From: an uncultured Clostridia bacterium
GTDB taxonomy: Bacteria; Bacillota; Clostridia; Christensenellales; HGM11417
DNA: 43,340 bases
NCBI GenBank assembly: GCA_944332455.1
Contig: CALVJY010000003.1
Location: 113,988-157,327 of the forward strand
Direction of reading: 5' to 3'
Below the pieces are notes generated by a model. That model was not told where the DNA came from and searched no databases. It saw nothing but the letters and a program-made list of their open reading frames with translations. This document shows, one piece after another, positions 13,817 through 22,251 of the stretch. The translations under genes were made by a program, and so were the position numbers. Numbering within the stretch: position 1 is the stretch's first letter; each line of letters begins with the position of its first letter.

Positions 13817-16267
13817 TTATTCTTCCTTGTTGTCCTCGGCCGGGACCTCCTCGGGAGCCTCGGTCTCTTCGCTGCCGAGATTCAGGTTCAGGCCCTTGAG
13901 CAGCTCGCCGATGGAGGCGGCTCCGGTGTCGCCGGAATTCCACTCTCTGGGCTCGTCGCTGTTGGCGTACTCGCGGGGACGGCGCTCTCTGCGCTCGCCG
14001 CGGTTCTGCGAATCGGCCGAACGGCGCTCGAAGCGGGCGATGCGGTCGGAAGATCCGCCTTCGCCGTTCTCCTCGCGGCGGGGACGGCGCTCCACGTGCT
14101 CGGGCGCGTCGGTCAGCGCCTTGATGCTGAGGGTCAGCTTTTCGACGTCGGGCTTGATGTCCAGCACCTTGACGTCCACCTCATCCCCGACCTTCAGGGC
14201 CGAAGTGGGGTTCTCGATCCAGTCGTGGGAGATCTGGGAGACGTGCACCAGGCCGTCGATGCCGGGCTCGACCTCCACAAAGGCGCCGAAGCTGGCGATG
14301 CGGACCACCTTGCCGTGGATGACGCTGCCGATGGGATACTTTTCGGCGGCCAGATCCCAGGGCTTGGGCTGGAGCTGCTTGTAGCCGATGGAGACCCGCT
14401 GCTTTTCGGGATCCACTTTCAGGACCACGAACTCGTAGGTCTCGTCCTTTTTGAGCACGTCCTCGGCCCGCTTGACGTTGGTCCAGGCCAGGTCGGAGAT
14501 GTGCGCCAGACAGTCGAAGCCGTTGACGTTGACGAAGGCGCCGAAGGTCGCAAAGCGGACCACCTTGCCCTCGACCACCTGGCCGACCTCGATGTGATTG
14601 AAAAATTCCTTCAAAAACTCGGCCTTTTCGGCTTCGCGCTGAGCCCGCTCGGCCTCGATGATGGGACGGGCCGAACCGGTGATGTTTTTCTTTTCGATCT
14701 TGAGCGCCTTCAGGCGGAGCTCCTTGCCCACGTACTTCGGCAGATCCTCGTTCTTGACGTAGCCCATGCGGATCTGGGAGGCGGGAATGAACACCGAGTA
14801 GGATCCCAGACGGGAGGTCAGGCCGCCCTTGTTGTAGCCGTCGACCTTGACTTTGAACTCGGCGCCGTTGCGGATCTCCTCCACCTGGGCGTCCTCGCGC
14901 TCGTTGATCAGGAAGGCCTTGCGCGAAACGGTCAGCGGATCGGTGCCGATGACGACGACTTCCAGCTCGTCGCCGGGCACGAACGCGGCCTTGTCAAAGG
15001 TCCCGTCCTCCGAGCATTCGTCCTTGGGCATCAGGATCTCGCCCTTGGCCCCGTTCTGCAGCATGACGCCCTCGTCGGTGGGCATGACGATGGTGGCCTT
15101 CAGGATCTGGCCCTTGCGGATGGAAGGTCTCTTCTTCTCGAGGCCCTTCATGACGTCTTCCATCGTGATCTCGCCGTTTTCGGGCAGCTTGTACTCCTCC
15201 TCTTCGGCGGGTTGGCTCTGCTCGGCAGCGGGAGCGGCGTCGGCAGTCTCGGCGGGCGCTGCCTGTTCCTCGGAGACGGGAGCCTCCTCGGGCACAGCGG
15301 CCGCTTCGGCGGGTGCGGCGGTCTCGGCCGCTGCTTCGGCTTCGGCGGGAGCGGCGGTGTTCTCGGCCGCGGGAGCCTCGGCAGGGGCGGTGTTTTCCGC
15401 TGCGGTTAAGGACTCTTGTTCGAGTACTTCGTTGGTGATCTCTGACATAAATGTTTTAACCTCCTTGATCAACTCACTGGGAGTTGACGCGCCAGCAACA
15501 ATAGATACAAAATTTATATTATTTAATTGCTTCCGATCGATCTCTTCCGCGCGCTCCACCCACTGCACGTTTTGGCAATGGGCGCAGGCCTCGGCAAAGA
15601 GCTTTTTGGTGTTGGAACTGTGCCTTCCCCCGATGACGACCACGGCGTCCGACCTGGAGGCCAGTTCAATGACTTCCCGATTTCGTTCTATACTAGTATA
15701 GCAAATTGTGTTGAAAACTTCAACTATTTTTTGACTGTCTTTGAGAATATTTTTTAAAATTCGCTCAAAATCTGCGGGGTTGGTAGTGGTCTGCGCCACA
15801 ATGCACACCTTTTCCCGCCCCCGAAGGTCCAGGATCTCCCCGTCCGGGGGGAAGATCAGGGCGGAATTCCCGCACCAGCCGTTGATGCCCAGCACTTCGG
15901 GATGATCCTTTTCGCCCACGATGACGACGTCAAAGCCCGCCTGCCAGTGCTCCCGCACGATGCGGTGGACCCTGGCCACAAAGGAACAGGTGGCGTCCGC
16001 CACCTTCAGCCCCCGCGAGCGGGCCTCCGAAAAGACGGACTCCGGCGCCCCGTGGGAGCGGATGATGACCGTGCTTCCGGCCGGGATCTCGGACAGGCTG
16101 TCGGCCCGCTTCAGGCCCATGGCTGCCAGCCGGGCCGAGACCTCGCCGTTGTGGATGAGCTCGCCCAGAATGTACACATCCTCTCGGCCGGCCAGGGATT
16201 CGGCCAGGGCGACCGCCCGCCGGACGCCCACGCAAAAGCCGCTGTGGCGGCCCACTTCCACGATCAC
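13817..16267 (-). CDS. ispH: Fusion of IspH (HMBPP reductase) and four-domain ribosomal S1-like protein
   Basis: This is an 816-residue bifunctional protein. Residues 1 to about 270 are IspH, the iron-sulfur enzyme making IPP/DMAPP in the last MEP-pathway step. The three cluster cysteines are visible (FC12VGV, DATC, NTIC), with HNG, HPEV, QTTTN, SSNT and GASTP. A low-complexity A/E/P linker of about 85 residues follows. Four S1 RNA-binding domains come next (about 380, 465, 545 and 635; the last two have FATFGAFV and IASFGAFVEV), then an R/E-rich tail. The start is GTG with AAGGAGG, in a GTGA overlap with plsC. An internal ribosome site and ATG lie at the domain junction. The operon is cmk-plsC-ispH/S1. 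Confidence 0.93.
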   Translation of the reverse strand: MIVEVGRHSGFCVGVRRAVALAESLAGREDVYILGELIHNGEVSARLAAMGLKRADSLSEIPAGSTVIIRSHGAPESVFSEARSRGLKVADATCSFVARVHRIVREHWQAGFDVVIVGEKDHPEVLGINGWCGNSALIFPPDGEILDLRGREKVCIVAQTTTNPADFERILKNILKDSQKIVEVFNTICYTSIERNREVIELASRSDAVVVIGGRHSSNTKKLFAEACAHCQNVQWVERAEEIDRKQLNNINFVSIVAGASTPSELIKEVKTFMSEITNEVLEQESLTAAENTAPAEAPAAENTAAPAEAEAAAETAAPAEAAAVPEEAPVSEEQAAPAETADAAPAAEQSQPAEEEEYKLPENGEITMEDVMKGLEKKRPSIRKGQILKATIVMPTDEGVMLQNGAKGEILMPKDECSEDGTFDKAAFVPGDELEVVVIGTDPLTVSRKAFLINEREDAQVEEIRNGAEFKVKVDGYNKGGLTSRLGSYSVFIPASQIRMGYVKNEDLPKYVGKELRLKALKIEKKNITGSARPIIEAERAQREAEKAEFLKEFFNHIEVGQVVEGKVVRFATFGAFVNVNGFDCLAHISDLAWTNVKRAEDVLKKDETYEFVVLKVDPEKQRVSIGYKQLQPKPWDLAAEKYPIGSVIHGKVVRIASFGAFVEVEPGIDGLVHVSQISHDWIENPTSALKVGDEVDVKVLDIKPDVEKLTLSIKALTDAPEHVERRPRREENGEGGSSDRIARFERRSADSQNRGERRERRPREYANSDEPREWNSGDTGAASIGELLKGLNLNLGSEETEAPEEVPAEDNKEE
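15446..15466 (-). promoter_or_regulatory. Internal Shine-Dalgarno and ATG at the IspH/S1 junction
   Basis: Inside the fused gene the minus strand has AAGGAGG (15460-15466), an 11-nt spacer and an in-frame ATG (15446-15448) that begins MSEITNEVLEQE. This is exactly where IspH homology ends and the S1 linker begins. It is as good a ribosome site as any in the window, so a free S1-like protein of about 545 residues is probably also made. Confidence 0.7.
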
Positions 16268-16953
16268 GGGGCCTCCTTTTTCCCGGCCTTGACCGCCAGC
16301 CGGGCCGCCTTTTTCTTTCGCCTTTCCAGGTAGGCCGCATACTTTTTCCTGGCCTTTTCGGGGACCAGGTCATAGAGGGCCTTCATGCGGTCGAACACCA
16401 TCTGATCGATGGCGGCGTACTCCTGCTCGGTCAGTTTTTTGCCGAAGTATTCGTCCATGGGGATGGGCTCCCCCACCAGCAGATAGTTTTTCCGGAAGGG
16501 ACGGGGACGCCCGTACATCATCACGGGCACGATGGGCGCCCGGCCGGTCACCGCGAAAAAGGCCATGCCCCCCTTCAGGGTCATCAGGGCCTCGTCCGGG
16601 CTCTTGTTCCGGGTCCCCTCGGGGAAGATCATCAGAAATTCCTCGGCCTTCAGCACGGCCAGGACCTCCTTTAAGGTGGAGAGCCCCACGTGCTCCCGGT
16701 CGATCGGGATGCCGCCCAGCGTCCGGAGCAGCGGCCCCAGGCCCTTGTGCTCGAAGAGCTGCTTTTTGGCCAGAAAACGGACCCGCCGGGGCAGATACTC
16801 CCCCACCTGCACGGGATCCTTGTAGGCGAAGTGATTGCAGACCCCGATGGCCCGGCCGGTCTTGGGAAAGTGCTCCAGTCCGATGACTTTGGTGGGAAAC
16901 AGCAGGTGCCAGGGCAGCCAGACGACGGCCTTGGCGAAGTTGTAAAAGCTCAT
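16264..16953 (-). CDS. plsC: 1-acyl-sn-glycerol-3-phosphate acyltransferase (PlsC family)
   Basis: This 229-residue protein transfers an acyl chain to lysophosphatidic acid to make phosphatidic acid. The acyltransferase motifs are NHFAYKD (HX4D, about residue 40), GGIPIDR (about 80), FPEGTRNKSPDEAL (about 109) and APIVPVMM (about 139). A hydrophobic N-terminus (about 5-20) anchors it to the membrane, and the C-terminus is very lysine/arginine-rich. GGGGAGGAAGG precedes the ATG. ATGA and GTGA overlaps join it to cmk and ispH/S1. Confidence 0.92.
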   Translation of the reverse strand: MSFYNFAKAVVWLPWHLLFPTKVIGLEHFPKTGRAIGVCNHFAYKDPVQVGEYLPRRVRFLAKKQLFEHKGLGPLLRTLGGIPIDREHVGLSTLKEVLAVLKAEEFLMIFPEGTRNKSPDEALMTLKGGMAFFAVTGRAPIVPVMMYGRPRPFRKNYLLVGEPIPMDEYFGKKLTEQEYAAIDQMVFDRMKALYDLVPEKARKKYAAYLERRKKKAARLAVKAGKKEAP

Positions 16954-17636
16954 GCCTTCCTCCCCCGCACCGCCTCCAGCAGCTTTTGGGTGACCTCCTC
17001 GGCCGAGAGGTCCGACGTGTCCACCCGGACGGCGTCCGCCGCCTGCTTTAAGGGGGCGAAGTCCCGGCCTTTGTCGTTGCGGTCCCGCTCCTCGATGTCC
17101 CGCTGCAGGGCGGCCAGATCGCAGGTCTGCCCCTTGGCGGTCAGCTCATCGTACCGCCGCCTGGCCCGCACTTCGGGGCGGGCGTCGAGGTAAAACTTGA
17201 AGGGGGCGTCGGGCAGCACGAAGGAGCCGATGTCCCGGCCGTCCAGCACCACGTCGCGGGCGGCGGCGATCTGCCGCTGCAGTTCCACCATCTTCATGCG
17301 CACCGCGGGATGTTTGGAAATGTCCGAGGCCGCCTTGGAGACCGGATGCTCGCGGATGGCCGCCGAGACGTCTTTTCCGTCCAGAAAGGTCCGCTGGGCC
17401 CCGTTCTCGTAGCCCACGGTGACCTCGGTCGCGGGCAGAAAGGCCTCCACCCCGGCCCGGTCGTTGGGGTCGACGCCCAGGGAGAGGGCCTTCAGACCCA
17501 GCGCCCGGTACATGGCCCCGGTGTCCAGGTAGAGGATGTTCAGCCGCTCGGCCAGCGCCCTGGCCACCGTGCTCTTGCCCGCGCCGGCGGGCCCGTCTAT
17601 GGCGATATTGATCCTGTTCATCTTTTCAAAACTCAT
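16950..17636 (-). CDS. cmk: Cytidylate kinase
   Basis: This 228-residue protein phosphorylates CMP/dCMP. It has the P-loop IDGPAGAGKSTVAR (residues 13-26), LDTGAMYRA (about 37), the NMP-binding region with RTFLDGKDVSAAIR (about 82), VLDGRDIGSFVLPDA (about 129) and the LID-type RDRNDKGRDFAPL (about 186). It is the first gene of the cmk-plsC-ispH/S1 operon, an order seen in many Clostridia. Two ATG codons (17636 and 17621) are possible. Neither has a strong ribosome site, and the first is kept by default. Confidence 0.93.
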   Translation of the reverse strand: MSFEKMNRINIAIDGPAGAGKSTVARALAERLNILYLDTGAMYRALGLKALSLGVDPNDRAGVEAFLPATEVTVGYENGAQRTFLDGKDVSAAIREHPVSKAASDISKHPAVRMKMVELQRQIAAARDVVLDGRDIGSFVLPDAPFKFYLDARPEVRARRRYDELTAKGQTCDLAALQRDIEERDRNDKGRDFAPLKQAADAVRVDTSDLSAEEVTQKLLEAVRGRKA

Positions 17637-17839
17637 TTTTTTGCGGGATTTTATTGATTTTTAAGGCAATCGTATCCGAATCACCCGCGGGCCGGGCAGA
17701 GCCGGCTCTCCGCTTTCAGAGGCGCACCCGGGTGCGCGCCCCGTTCAGGGTCCTTCCGGCCCGGCGGTCACGATCTCTTCTTTTGAAGGCGTCCCTGGGA
17801 GCGCGCCTCCGGGGTTTTAAGGCGGCTGAGGCCGGGAGA

Positions 17840-19279
17840 TCAGACGCTGACTTTTCCGGTCTCGCCCAGCAGGCCGGCATAGGGCGCGAGGGCGGGATCG
17901 ACCTCCTCCAAAATGTACTCCTCGGTCTGCTGCGGGGCCCGGCCCACAAAATTTTCGGGGGCCAGGATGCCGTCGATGCCGTCCTTGACCGCCGCGAAGG
18001 CGGGGTCGGCCTTCAGCAGGTCGATGAGGTCGTTCTCCTTCCCCTCCTGCTTGACGTGCGCGGCGGCCACCATGGAGTGCTCGCGGATGCGCTCGTGCAG
18101 TTCCTGGCGGTTGCCCCCGGCCTTGACCCCCTCCATGAGGATGATCTCGGTGGCCATGAAGGGCAGTTCGGCCATGATGTGCTTGCGGATGACCTTTTCG
18201 TAGACCACCATGTTTTCGGCCACGTTCAGGTACAGATTGAGGATGGCGTCCACCCCCAAAAAGGCCTGGGCCACCACCATGCGGCGGTTGGCCGAGTCGT
18301 CCAGGGTGCGCTCGAACCACTGGGTGGAGGCCGTGACCGCGGCGTTGACGGGCAGGGAGAGCACAAAGCGGGAGAGGGCGGAGATGCGCTCGCTCCGCAT
18401 GGGATTGCGCTTGTAGGCCATGGCCGAGGAGCCGATCTGGGACTTTTCGAAGGGCTCCTCCATCTCTTTCATGTGCTGCAACAGCCTGAGATCGTTGGAG
18501 AAGCGATAGGCGCTCTGGGCCACCGAGGACAGCGCCTGCAGCACGGCATAGTCGGCCTTGCGGGGATAGGTCTGCCCGGTGACGGGATAGGTCTTTTGAA
18601 AGCCGAATTTGGCGGCCACCATTTTGTCCAGCTGCCGGACCTTTTCGTGGTCGCCGTCGAACAGCTCCAGAAAGCTGGCCTGGGTGCCGGTGGTGCCCTT
18701 GACCCCCCGCAGCCGGAAGGTCGCCAACAGATGCTCCAGATTTTCCAGGTCCAGCATGAGGTCCTGGATCCACAGGCAGGCCCGCTTGCCCACCGTGGTC
18801 AGCTGGGCGGGCTGAAGGTGGGTAAAGCCCAGGGTGGGCAGGTCCTTGTACTTTAAGGCGAAGCGCCGGAGCTTGTCGATGACGTTGACCAGCTTGCGGC
18901 GGACTTCGATCAGCCCCTGGTGCATCTGCAGCAGCTCGGAATTGTCGGTGACAAAACAGCTGGTGGCCCCCAGATGGATGATGCCGGCGGCCTTGGGACA
19001 CTGCAGCCCGAAGGCGTAGACGTGGCTCATGACGTCGTGGCGGACCACCTTTTCCCGGGCCTCGGCCTCGGCGTAGTTGATGTCGTCCAGATGGGCGCGC
19101 ATCTCGTCCAGCTGCTCGTCGGTGATGTTCAGCCCCAGTTCCTGTTCGCACTCGGCCAGGGCCAGCCACAGCCGCCGCCACAGCCGGAAGCGGTTGTCGT
19201 CCGAAAAGATGCGGCTCATCTCCCTGCTCGCGTAGCGGGTGTTGAGGGGGTTCTGATAGATCGAATGATCGAGTTCCAT
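17840..19279 (-). CDS. purB: Adenylosuccinate lyase
   Basis: This 479-residue fumarase/aspartase-superfamily enzyme cleaves SAICAR and adenylosuccinate in purine synthesis. Visible motifs are the N-terminal NPLNTRYASREM, LGATSCFVTDN (about residue 103), TLGFTHLQPAQ (about 153) and the signature GSSAMAYKRNPMRSERI (about 282). Its length matches the eukaryote-like PurB form found in Clostridia rather than the about 430-residue Bacillus type. AGGAG precedes the ATG. It stands alone, with 200 bp of unremarkable sequence to cmk and an AT-rich gap upstream. Confidence 0.94.
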   Translation of the reverse strand: MELDHSIYQNPLNTRYASREMSRIFSDDNRFRLWRRLWLALAECEQELGLNITDEQLDEMRAHLDDINYAEAEAREKVVRHDVMSHVYAFGLQCPKAAGIIHLGATSCFVTDNSELLQMHQGLIEVRRKLVNVIDKLRRFALKYKDLPTLGFTHLQPAQLTTVGKRACLWIQDLMLDLENLEHLLATFRLRGVKGTTGTQASFLELFDGDHEKVRQLDKMVAAKFGFQKTYPVTGQTYPRKADYAVLQALSSVAQSAYRFSNDLRLLQHMKEMEEPFEKSQIGSSAMAYKRNPMRSERISALSRFVLSLPVNAAVTASTQWFERTLDDSANRRMVVAQAFLGVDAILNLYLNVAENMVVYEKVIRKHIMAELPFMATEIILMEGVKAGGNRQELHERIREHSMVAAAHVKQEGKENDLIDLLKADPAFAAVKDGIDGILAPENFVGRAPQQTEEYILEEVDPALAPYAGLLGETGKVSV

Positions 19280-19382
19280 ATTCCGTTCTCCTGCTCGATT
19301 GAATGTTTGATGACTTGAAAATTTTTCTGTTTTTAAATTTGATGATATTCTGACTTTGAGATCTGATTATTTTGAAATCTGA

Positions 19383-19480
19383 TTATATAAATCTATATTA
19401 TATAAATCTATGATAGATCCTAAAAAAACTCTATAATAGATTCTAATAATAGATTCTAAAAAACCGGCAGATTCTAAAAA
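19383..19480. repeat. AT-rich short repeats upstream of purB
   Basis: TTATATAAATCTA occurs at 19383-19395 and 19398-19410. AGATTCTAA occurs near 19438, 19451 and 19469. The block is strikingly AT-rich compared with its surroundings. It separates the natAB terminator from purB. Confidence 0.7.
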
Positions 19481-19489
19481 CCGATCTGC
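19458..19489 (-). terminator. Intrinsic terminator of natAB
   Basis: On the minus strand GCAGAT and ATCTGC (19484-19489 and 19467-19472) form a stem followed by CGGTTTTTT, 40 bp past the permease stop. It overlaps the AGATTCTAA repeats. Confidence 0.6.
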
Positions 19490-19530
19490 TTTCCTCTGTC
19501 CGCTTTCTTCCGGTTTAAGGCCGGAAAGGA

Positions 19531-20802
19531 CTAGGCCCTGCCGGAGGGGTCGGCCGGATCCATGCGGGCCTCCTTCTTCTGGTTTTTCAGCATCCGGATC
19601 AGCTCGCCGGGCTTGGGCGGCTTGCCGTAGAGCAGCACCCCCAGCCGATAGACGGCCGAACACAAAAGCCCCACCAGCACGGTGGCCGCCAGCAGGAGCA
19701 CCACCGAGAGGATCACTCCCCAGAGCGGCACGTTCCCCATCGCCACCCGGCAGAACATGGCCATGGGCGAAGTGAAGGGAAAATAGGAGCAGAACTTCAT
19801 CAGGCCGGAGTCCACCCCGTCCCCCATCATGGAGAACAGCACCACGAAAAAGCCGATCAGAAAGAGGAAGGTGACGGGCATCGACAGGGTGTTGACGTCC
19901 TCGGAGCGGTTGGCCAGACTGCCCAGCGCCCCGTACAAAAAGGCGTACAAAAAGTAGCCCAGCACAAAGAACAGCACGGTGTAGAGCAGCATTTCGGCCG
20001 GCATTCCGAAGATCGAGGCCATCAGCGCGTTGTCCTGCCAATAGCTGTAATTCAGCCGGTAGAACAGAAAACCGGAACCCACCAGGCAGACGATCTGGAT
20101 CAGGCCGCACAGCCCGGTGCCGATGATCTTGCCGAACATCAGATTGACCGGCTTTGCGGTGGTGATCAGCAGTTCCATGGCGCGGGAGCTCTTTTCGGCA
20201 GCCACGCTGGAGGCCACCAGCTGCCCGTAGAGCATGATGGCCATGTAGAGCGCCATCAGCAGAATGTAGGTGTACAGGATGTTCTGGGTCTGATCCTTGC
20301 CCAGGTTGACCACCTCGGCCGAGGCCGTGGCCCCCATGATGGCGGCGATCTGATCGGCGGTCAGCCCGCCCTGGGCCATCTGGGCGGCCTGGTAGGAGGA
20401 GACCAGAAGGCTGTTTAACACGGCCGACAGGTCGTCGTAGAGGGAGACCGTGGGCACCACATAGCGGTAGCTCAGGTCCCCGGTGAGGACGATGCCGCAG
20501 GCGTACTCCCCCGCCAGCACCTTTTCCTCCAGCTCGGCCTCGGTCAGGCCCACCGGCACCAGCTCGTAGGCCCGGTTTTCGGCGGGGATGGCGTTGTAGA
20601 GGGCGGAAAGGCCGTTGTCGTTCAGCACCGCCGCCTTCTCGGGCTCGGCCTGGGTCTGCGGCAGGCCGGAGAGCAGGTTGGGCAGGGTCAGCACCCCGGC
20701 GATGAGGACCACCAGGGCCACCGTCAGCACGATGAAGACCTTGCTCTTAGCGTAGTTTTTGAACTCAAATTTGAAGATCTCGAAAAATTGTCTGCCCTTC
20801 AT
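19531..20802 (-). CDS. ABC-2 permease, NatB-like
   Basis: This 423-residue protein has the NatB layout: a cytoplasmic start (MKGRQFFEIFKFEFKNYAKSK), TM1 (about residues 22-44), an extracytoplasmic domain of about 115 residues, then five or six TM helices beginning near 170 (YTYILLMALYMAIMLYG), followed by SSVAAEKSSRAMELLITTA, a conserved coupling-loop sequence of the family. It ends in a charged tail. It pairs with the ATPase encoded immediately upstream (ATGA overlap), and GGAGGGAGG precedes the start. NatAB in Bacillus extrudes sodium, but this subfamily is broad and the substrate is not certain. Confidence 0.85.
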   Translation of the reverse strand: MKGRQFFEIFKFEFKNYAKSKVFIVLTVALVVLIAGVLTLPNLLSGLPQTQAEPEKAAVLNDNGLSALYNAIPAENRAYELVPVGLTEAELEEKVLAGEYACGIVLTGDLSYRYVVPTVSLYDDLSAVLNSLLVSSYQAAQMAQGGLTADQIAAIMGATASAEVVNLGKDQTQNILYTYILLMALYMAIMLYGQLVASSVAAEKSSRAMELLITTAKPVNLMFGKIIGTGLCGLIQIVCLVGSGFLFYRLNYSYWQDNALMASIFGMPAEMLLYTVLFFVLGYFLYAFLYGALGSLANRSEDVNTLSMPVTFLFLIGFFVVLFSMMGDGVDSGLMKFCSYFPFTSPMAMFCRVAMGNVPLWGVILSVVLLLAATVLVGLLCSAVYRLGVLLYGKPPKPGELIRMLKNQKKEARMDPADPSGRA

Positions 20803-21713
20803 GCCCGGCCTCCCTCCGCCCCGGCGGTGGTGTACTGTACGAAAATGTCGTTCAAAGAAGGCTCGCAGACCCGGAATTCATCCACGTCCAGCCCCCCGAC
20901 CGCGTGCAGCAGGGCCTCCTTGTCCGCCTCCCGCTCCAGGCGGACCCAAAATCCCTCGTGCGCGGGCAGGATCTCCCGCACGAAGGGCAGGGCCTTTACC
21001 CCGGCCAGCAGGGCGGCGTTGTCCCGCCCGGACAGGGCGATGACGTTCCGGGGATAGCTCCGCTTGATCTCGGTCAGGTTGCCCGAGACGGCCACCCGGC
21101 CGCCGGAGAGAATACAGATCTCCTCGCAGAACTCCTCGATGTAGTTCATCTGATGGCTGGAAAAAATGACCATCTTGCCGCGGGCCATCAGCTCCTTGAC
21201 GATGTCCTTCAGCAGTCCGGCGTTGACCGGATCCAGCCCCGAAAAGGGCTCGTCCAGAATGACGAGGTCGGGATCGGCGATCAGGGTGGCCGCCAGTTGG
21301 ATCTTCTGCTGGTTGCCCTTGGAAAGGGTCTCCAGCTTGACCTCCTCCACCCCGGACATCTCCAGCCGCTTCAGGAGGGCGCGGGCGCTCGCGGCGGCCT
21401 CGCCCTTTTTCAGGCCGTGCAGACACCCCAGATAGACCAGCTGTTCGAGGATCTTTTTCTTGGGGTAAAGCCCCCGCTCTTCCGGCATGTAGCCGACTTT
21501 CAACCGCTCCCGGATCAGGGGCTGGCCGTCCAGGGTGACATGGCCGGCGTCGGCGGGAAAGACCTGCATCAGGATGCGCAGGGTGGTGGTTTTGCCCGCG
21601 CCGTTGCGGCCCAGAAGCCCGAGAGCCTTGCCGCCCTCCGCCCGGAAACTCACGTCGGCGAGCACTTGTTTGGCCCCGAAGGACTTGTAGAGGTGTTCGG
21701 CCTCCAGTGTCAT
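20799..21713 (-). CDS. ABC ATP-binding protein, NatA-like
   Basis: This 304-residue ATPase has LLGRNGAGKTTTLRIL (Walker A), a Q-loop in MPEERGLYPKKKILEQL, signature LSKGNQQKIQL, Walker B LVILDEPFSGLDP and IFSSHQM. A C-terminal accessory domain of about 90 residues follows. The MPEERGLY motif and the LSKGNQQK signature are characteristic of NatA-type exporters. The ATG at 21713 has AAGGAGA 7 nt upstream. The frame remains open to 21962, but that stretch is the MITE-like repeat and is not counted as coding. It is coupled to natB by ATGA. Confidence 0.9.
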   Translation of the reverse strand: MTLEAEHLYKSFGAKQVLADVSFRAEGGKALGLLGRNGAGKTTTLRILMQVFPADAGHVTLDGQPLIRERLKVGYMPEERGLYPKKKILEQLVYLGCLHGLKKGEAAASARALLKRLEMSGVEEVKLETLSKGNQQKIQLAATLIADPDLVILDEPFSGLDPVNAGLLKDIVKELMARGKMVIFSSHQMNYIEEFCEEICILSGGRVAVSGNLTEIKRSYPRNVIALSGRDNAALLAGVKALPFVREILPAHEGFWVRLEREADKEALLHAVGGLDVDEFRVCEPSLNDIFVQYTTAGAEGGRA

Positions 21714-21739
21714 GAATGATCTCCTTGTATGGTACAAAA

Positions 21740-21919
21740 TTAAGGCATCCCCGCACAAAGACCGCCTGCGGCTTTGTGTACGCCTTGCTTGCATCTTTTC
21801 CGCCACTTGGCCCAAAATCTCCTTGAAATACATCCAGTATTCCTGCGTCGATTTTGGACGAATTGACGAAAAATCTGACGGCGCAATCCGCACACAATCT
21901 TCGTGCGGTGCTGCCTTAA
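21740..21919. mobile_element. MITE-like element with terminal inverted repeats (about 180 bp)
   Basis: The element starts TTAAGGCATCCCCGCAC (21740-21756) and ends GTGCGGTGCTGCCTTAA (21903-21919). These ends are inverted repeats matching at 14 of 17 positions. Inside are two further hairpins, CACAAAG...CTTTGTG near the left end and CCGCAC...GTGCGG at the right. No transposase is encoded. On the minus strand it opens a frame reading EYWMYFKEILG, a peptide I recall seeing in many short annotated proteins of unrelated Clostridia, which would fit a dispersed element. That recollection is unverified. No clear target-site duplication is visible. Confidence 0.5.
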
Positions 21920-21931
21920 ATGACAAATGAG

Positions 21932-21978
21932 TTTTGATCTGATATATATACGGATCGATCATTTTGATCTGATATATA
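21932..21978. repeat. 30-bp-period direct repeat in the natAB leader
   Basis: TTTTGATCTGATATATA occurs at 21932-21948 and 21962-21978. The DNA from here to about 22050 is very AT-rich with no open gene. Confidence 0.85.
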
Positions 21979-22111
21979 ACTAAGATAAAATATATAAAAC
22001 TTATAAATATTAAACTTTATATAAGAAGCTGAACGCTAAAATATAAGCTAAGCGTTGTTTGTCCTCCGGTCCATAAACTCTCGTCTTTGATCTGTTCTCT
22101 CTGTTTTATCC

Positions 22112-22155
22112 TGCATAGTACTCTGCTTTTCACCTGATTTGCATAGTACTATGCA
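22112..22155 (+). repeat. REP-like palindromic element, copy 1
   Basis: TGCATAGTACTCTG (22112-22125), a 14-nt spacer ending CTGATT, and the perfect 16-bp palindrome TGCATAGTACTATGCA (22140-22155). The same two-part arrangement recurs in opposite orientation at 36439-36483. A perfect 9-bp stem (CCATTTTTG at 22156-22164 with CAAAAATGG at 22199-22207) abuts it. Confidence 0.8.
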
Positions 22156-22222
22156 CCATTTTTGAGGAAAAACTTGCTCTTTCCCGGCGGTCAAAGAACA
22201 AAAATGGCCTTTGCCGAGGTCT

Positions 22223-22251
22223 ATTATAGCATATTTTCCGCTGTTTGACAA
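22223..22251 (-). promoter_or_regulatory. Sigma-A promoter giving a 500-nt natAB leader
   Basis: On the minus strand TTGTCA (22246-22251), a 17-bp spacer and TATAAT (22223-22228, with a TGC extension) would start transcription near 22216. The next gene in that direction is natA at 21713. The leader therefore includes the 22156-22207 hairpin, the palindromic element, the 30-bp repeat and the MITE-like element. It sits in the 646-bp gap between uvrC and natA, which has no other gene. Confidence 0.75.

Noticed and set aside
19280..19530. Purine riboswitch for purB
   Set aside because: No conserved purine aptamer core or terminator switch could be found in the AT-rich leader.
21714..21962. N-terminal extension of NatA
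   Set aside because: The open frame runs through the MITE-like element; a good ribosome site and the conserved domain start both lie at 21713.
22048..22251. 67-codon leftward gene near the palindromic element
   Set aside because: It covers the promoter and palindromes and has no ribosome site; likely chance.
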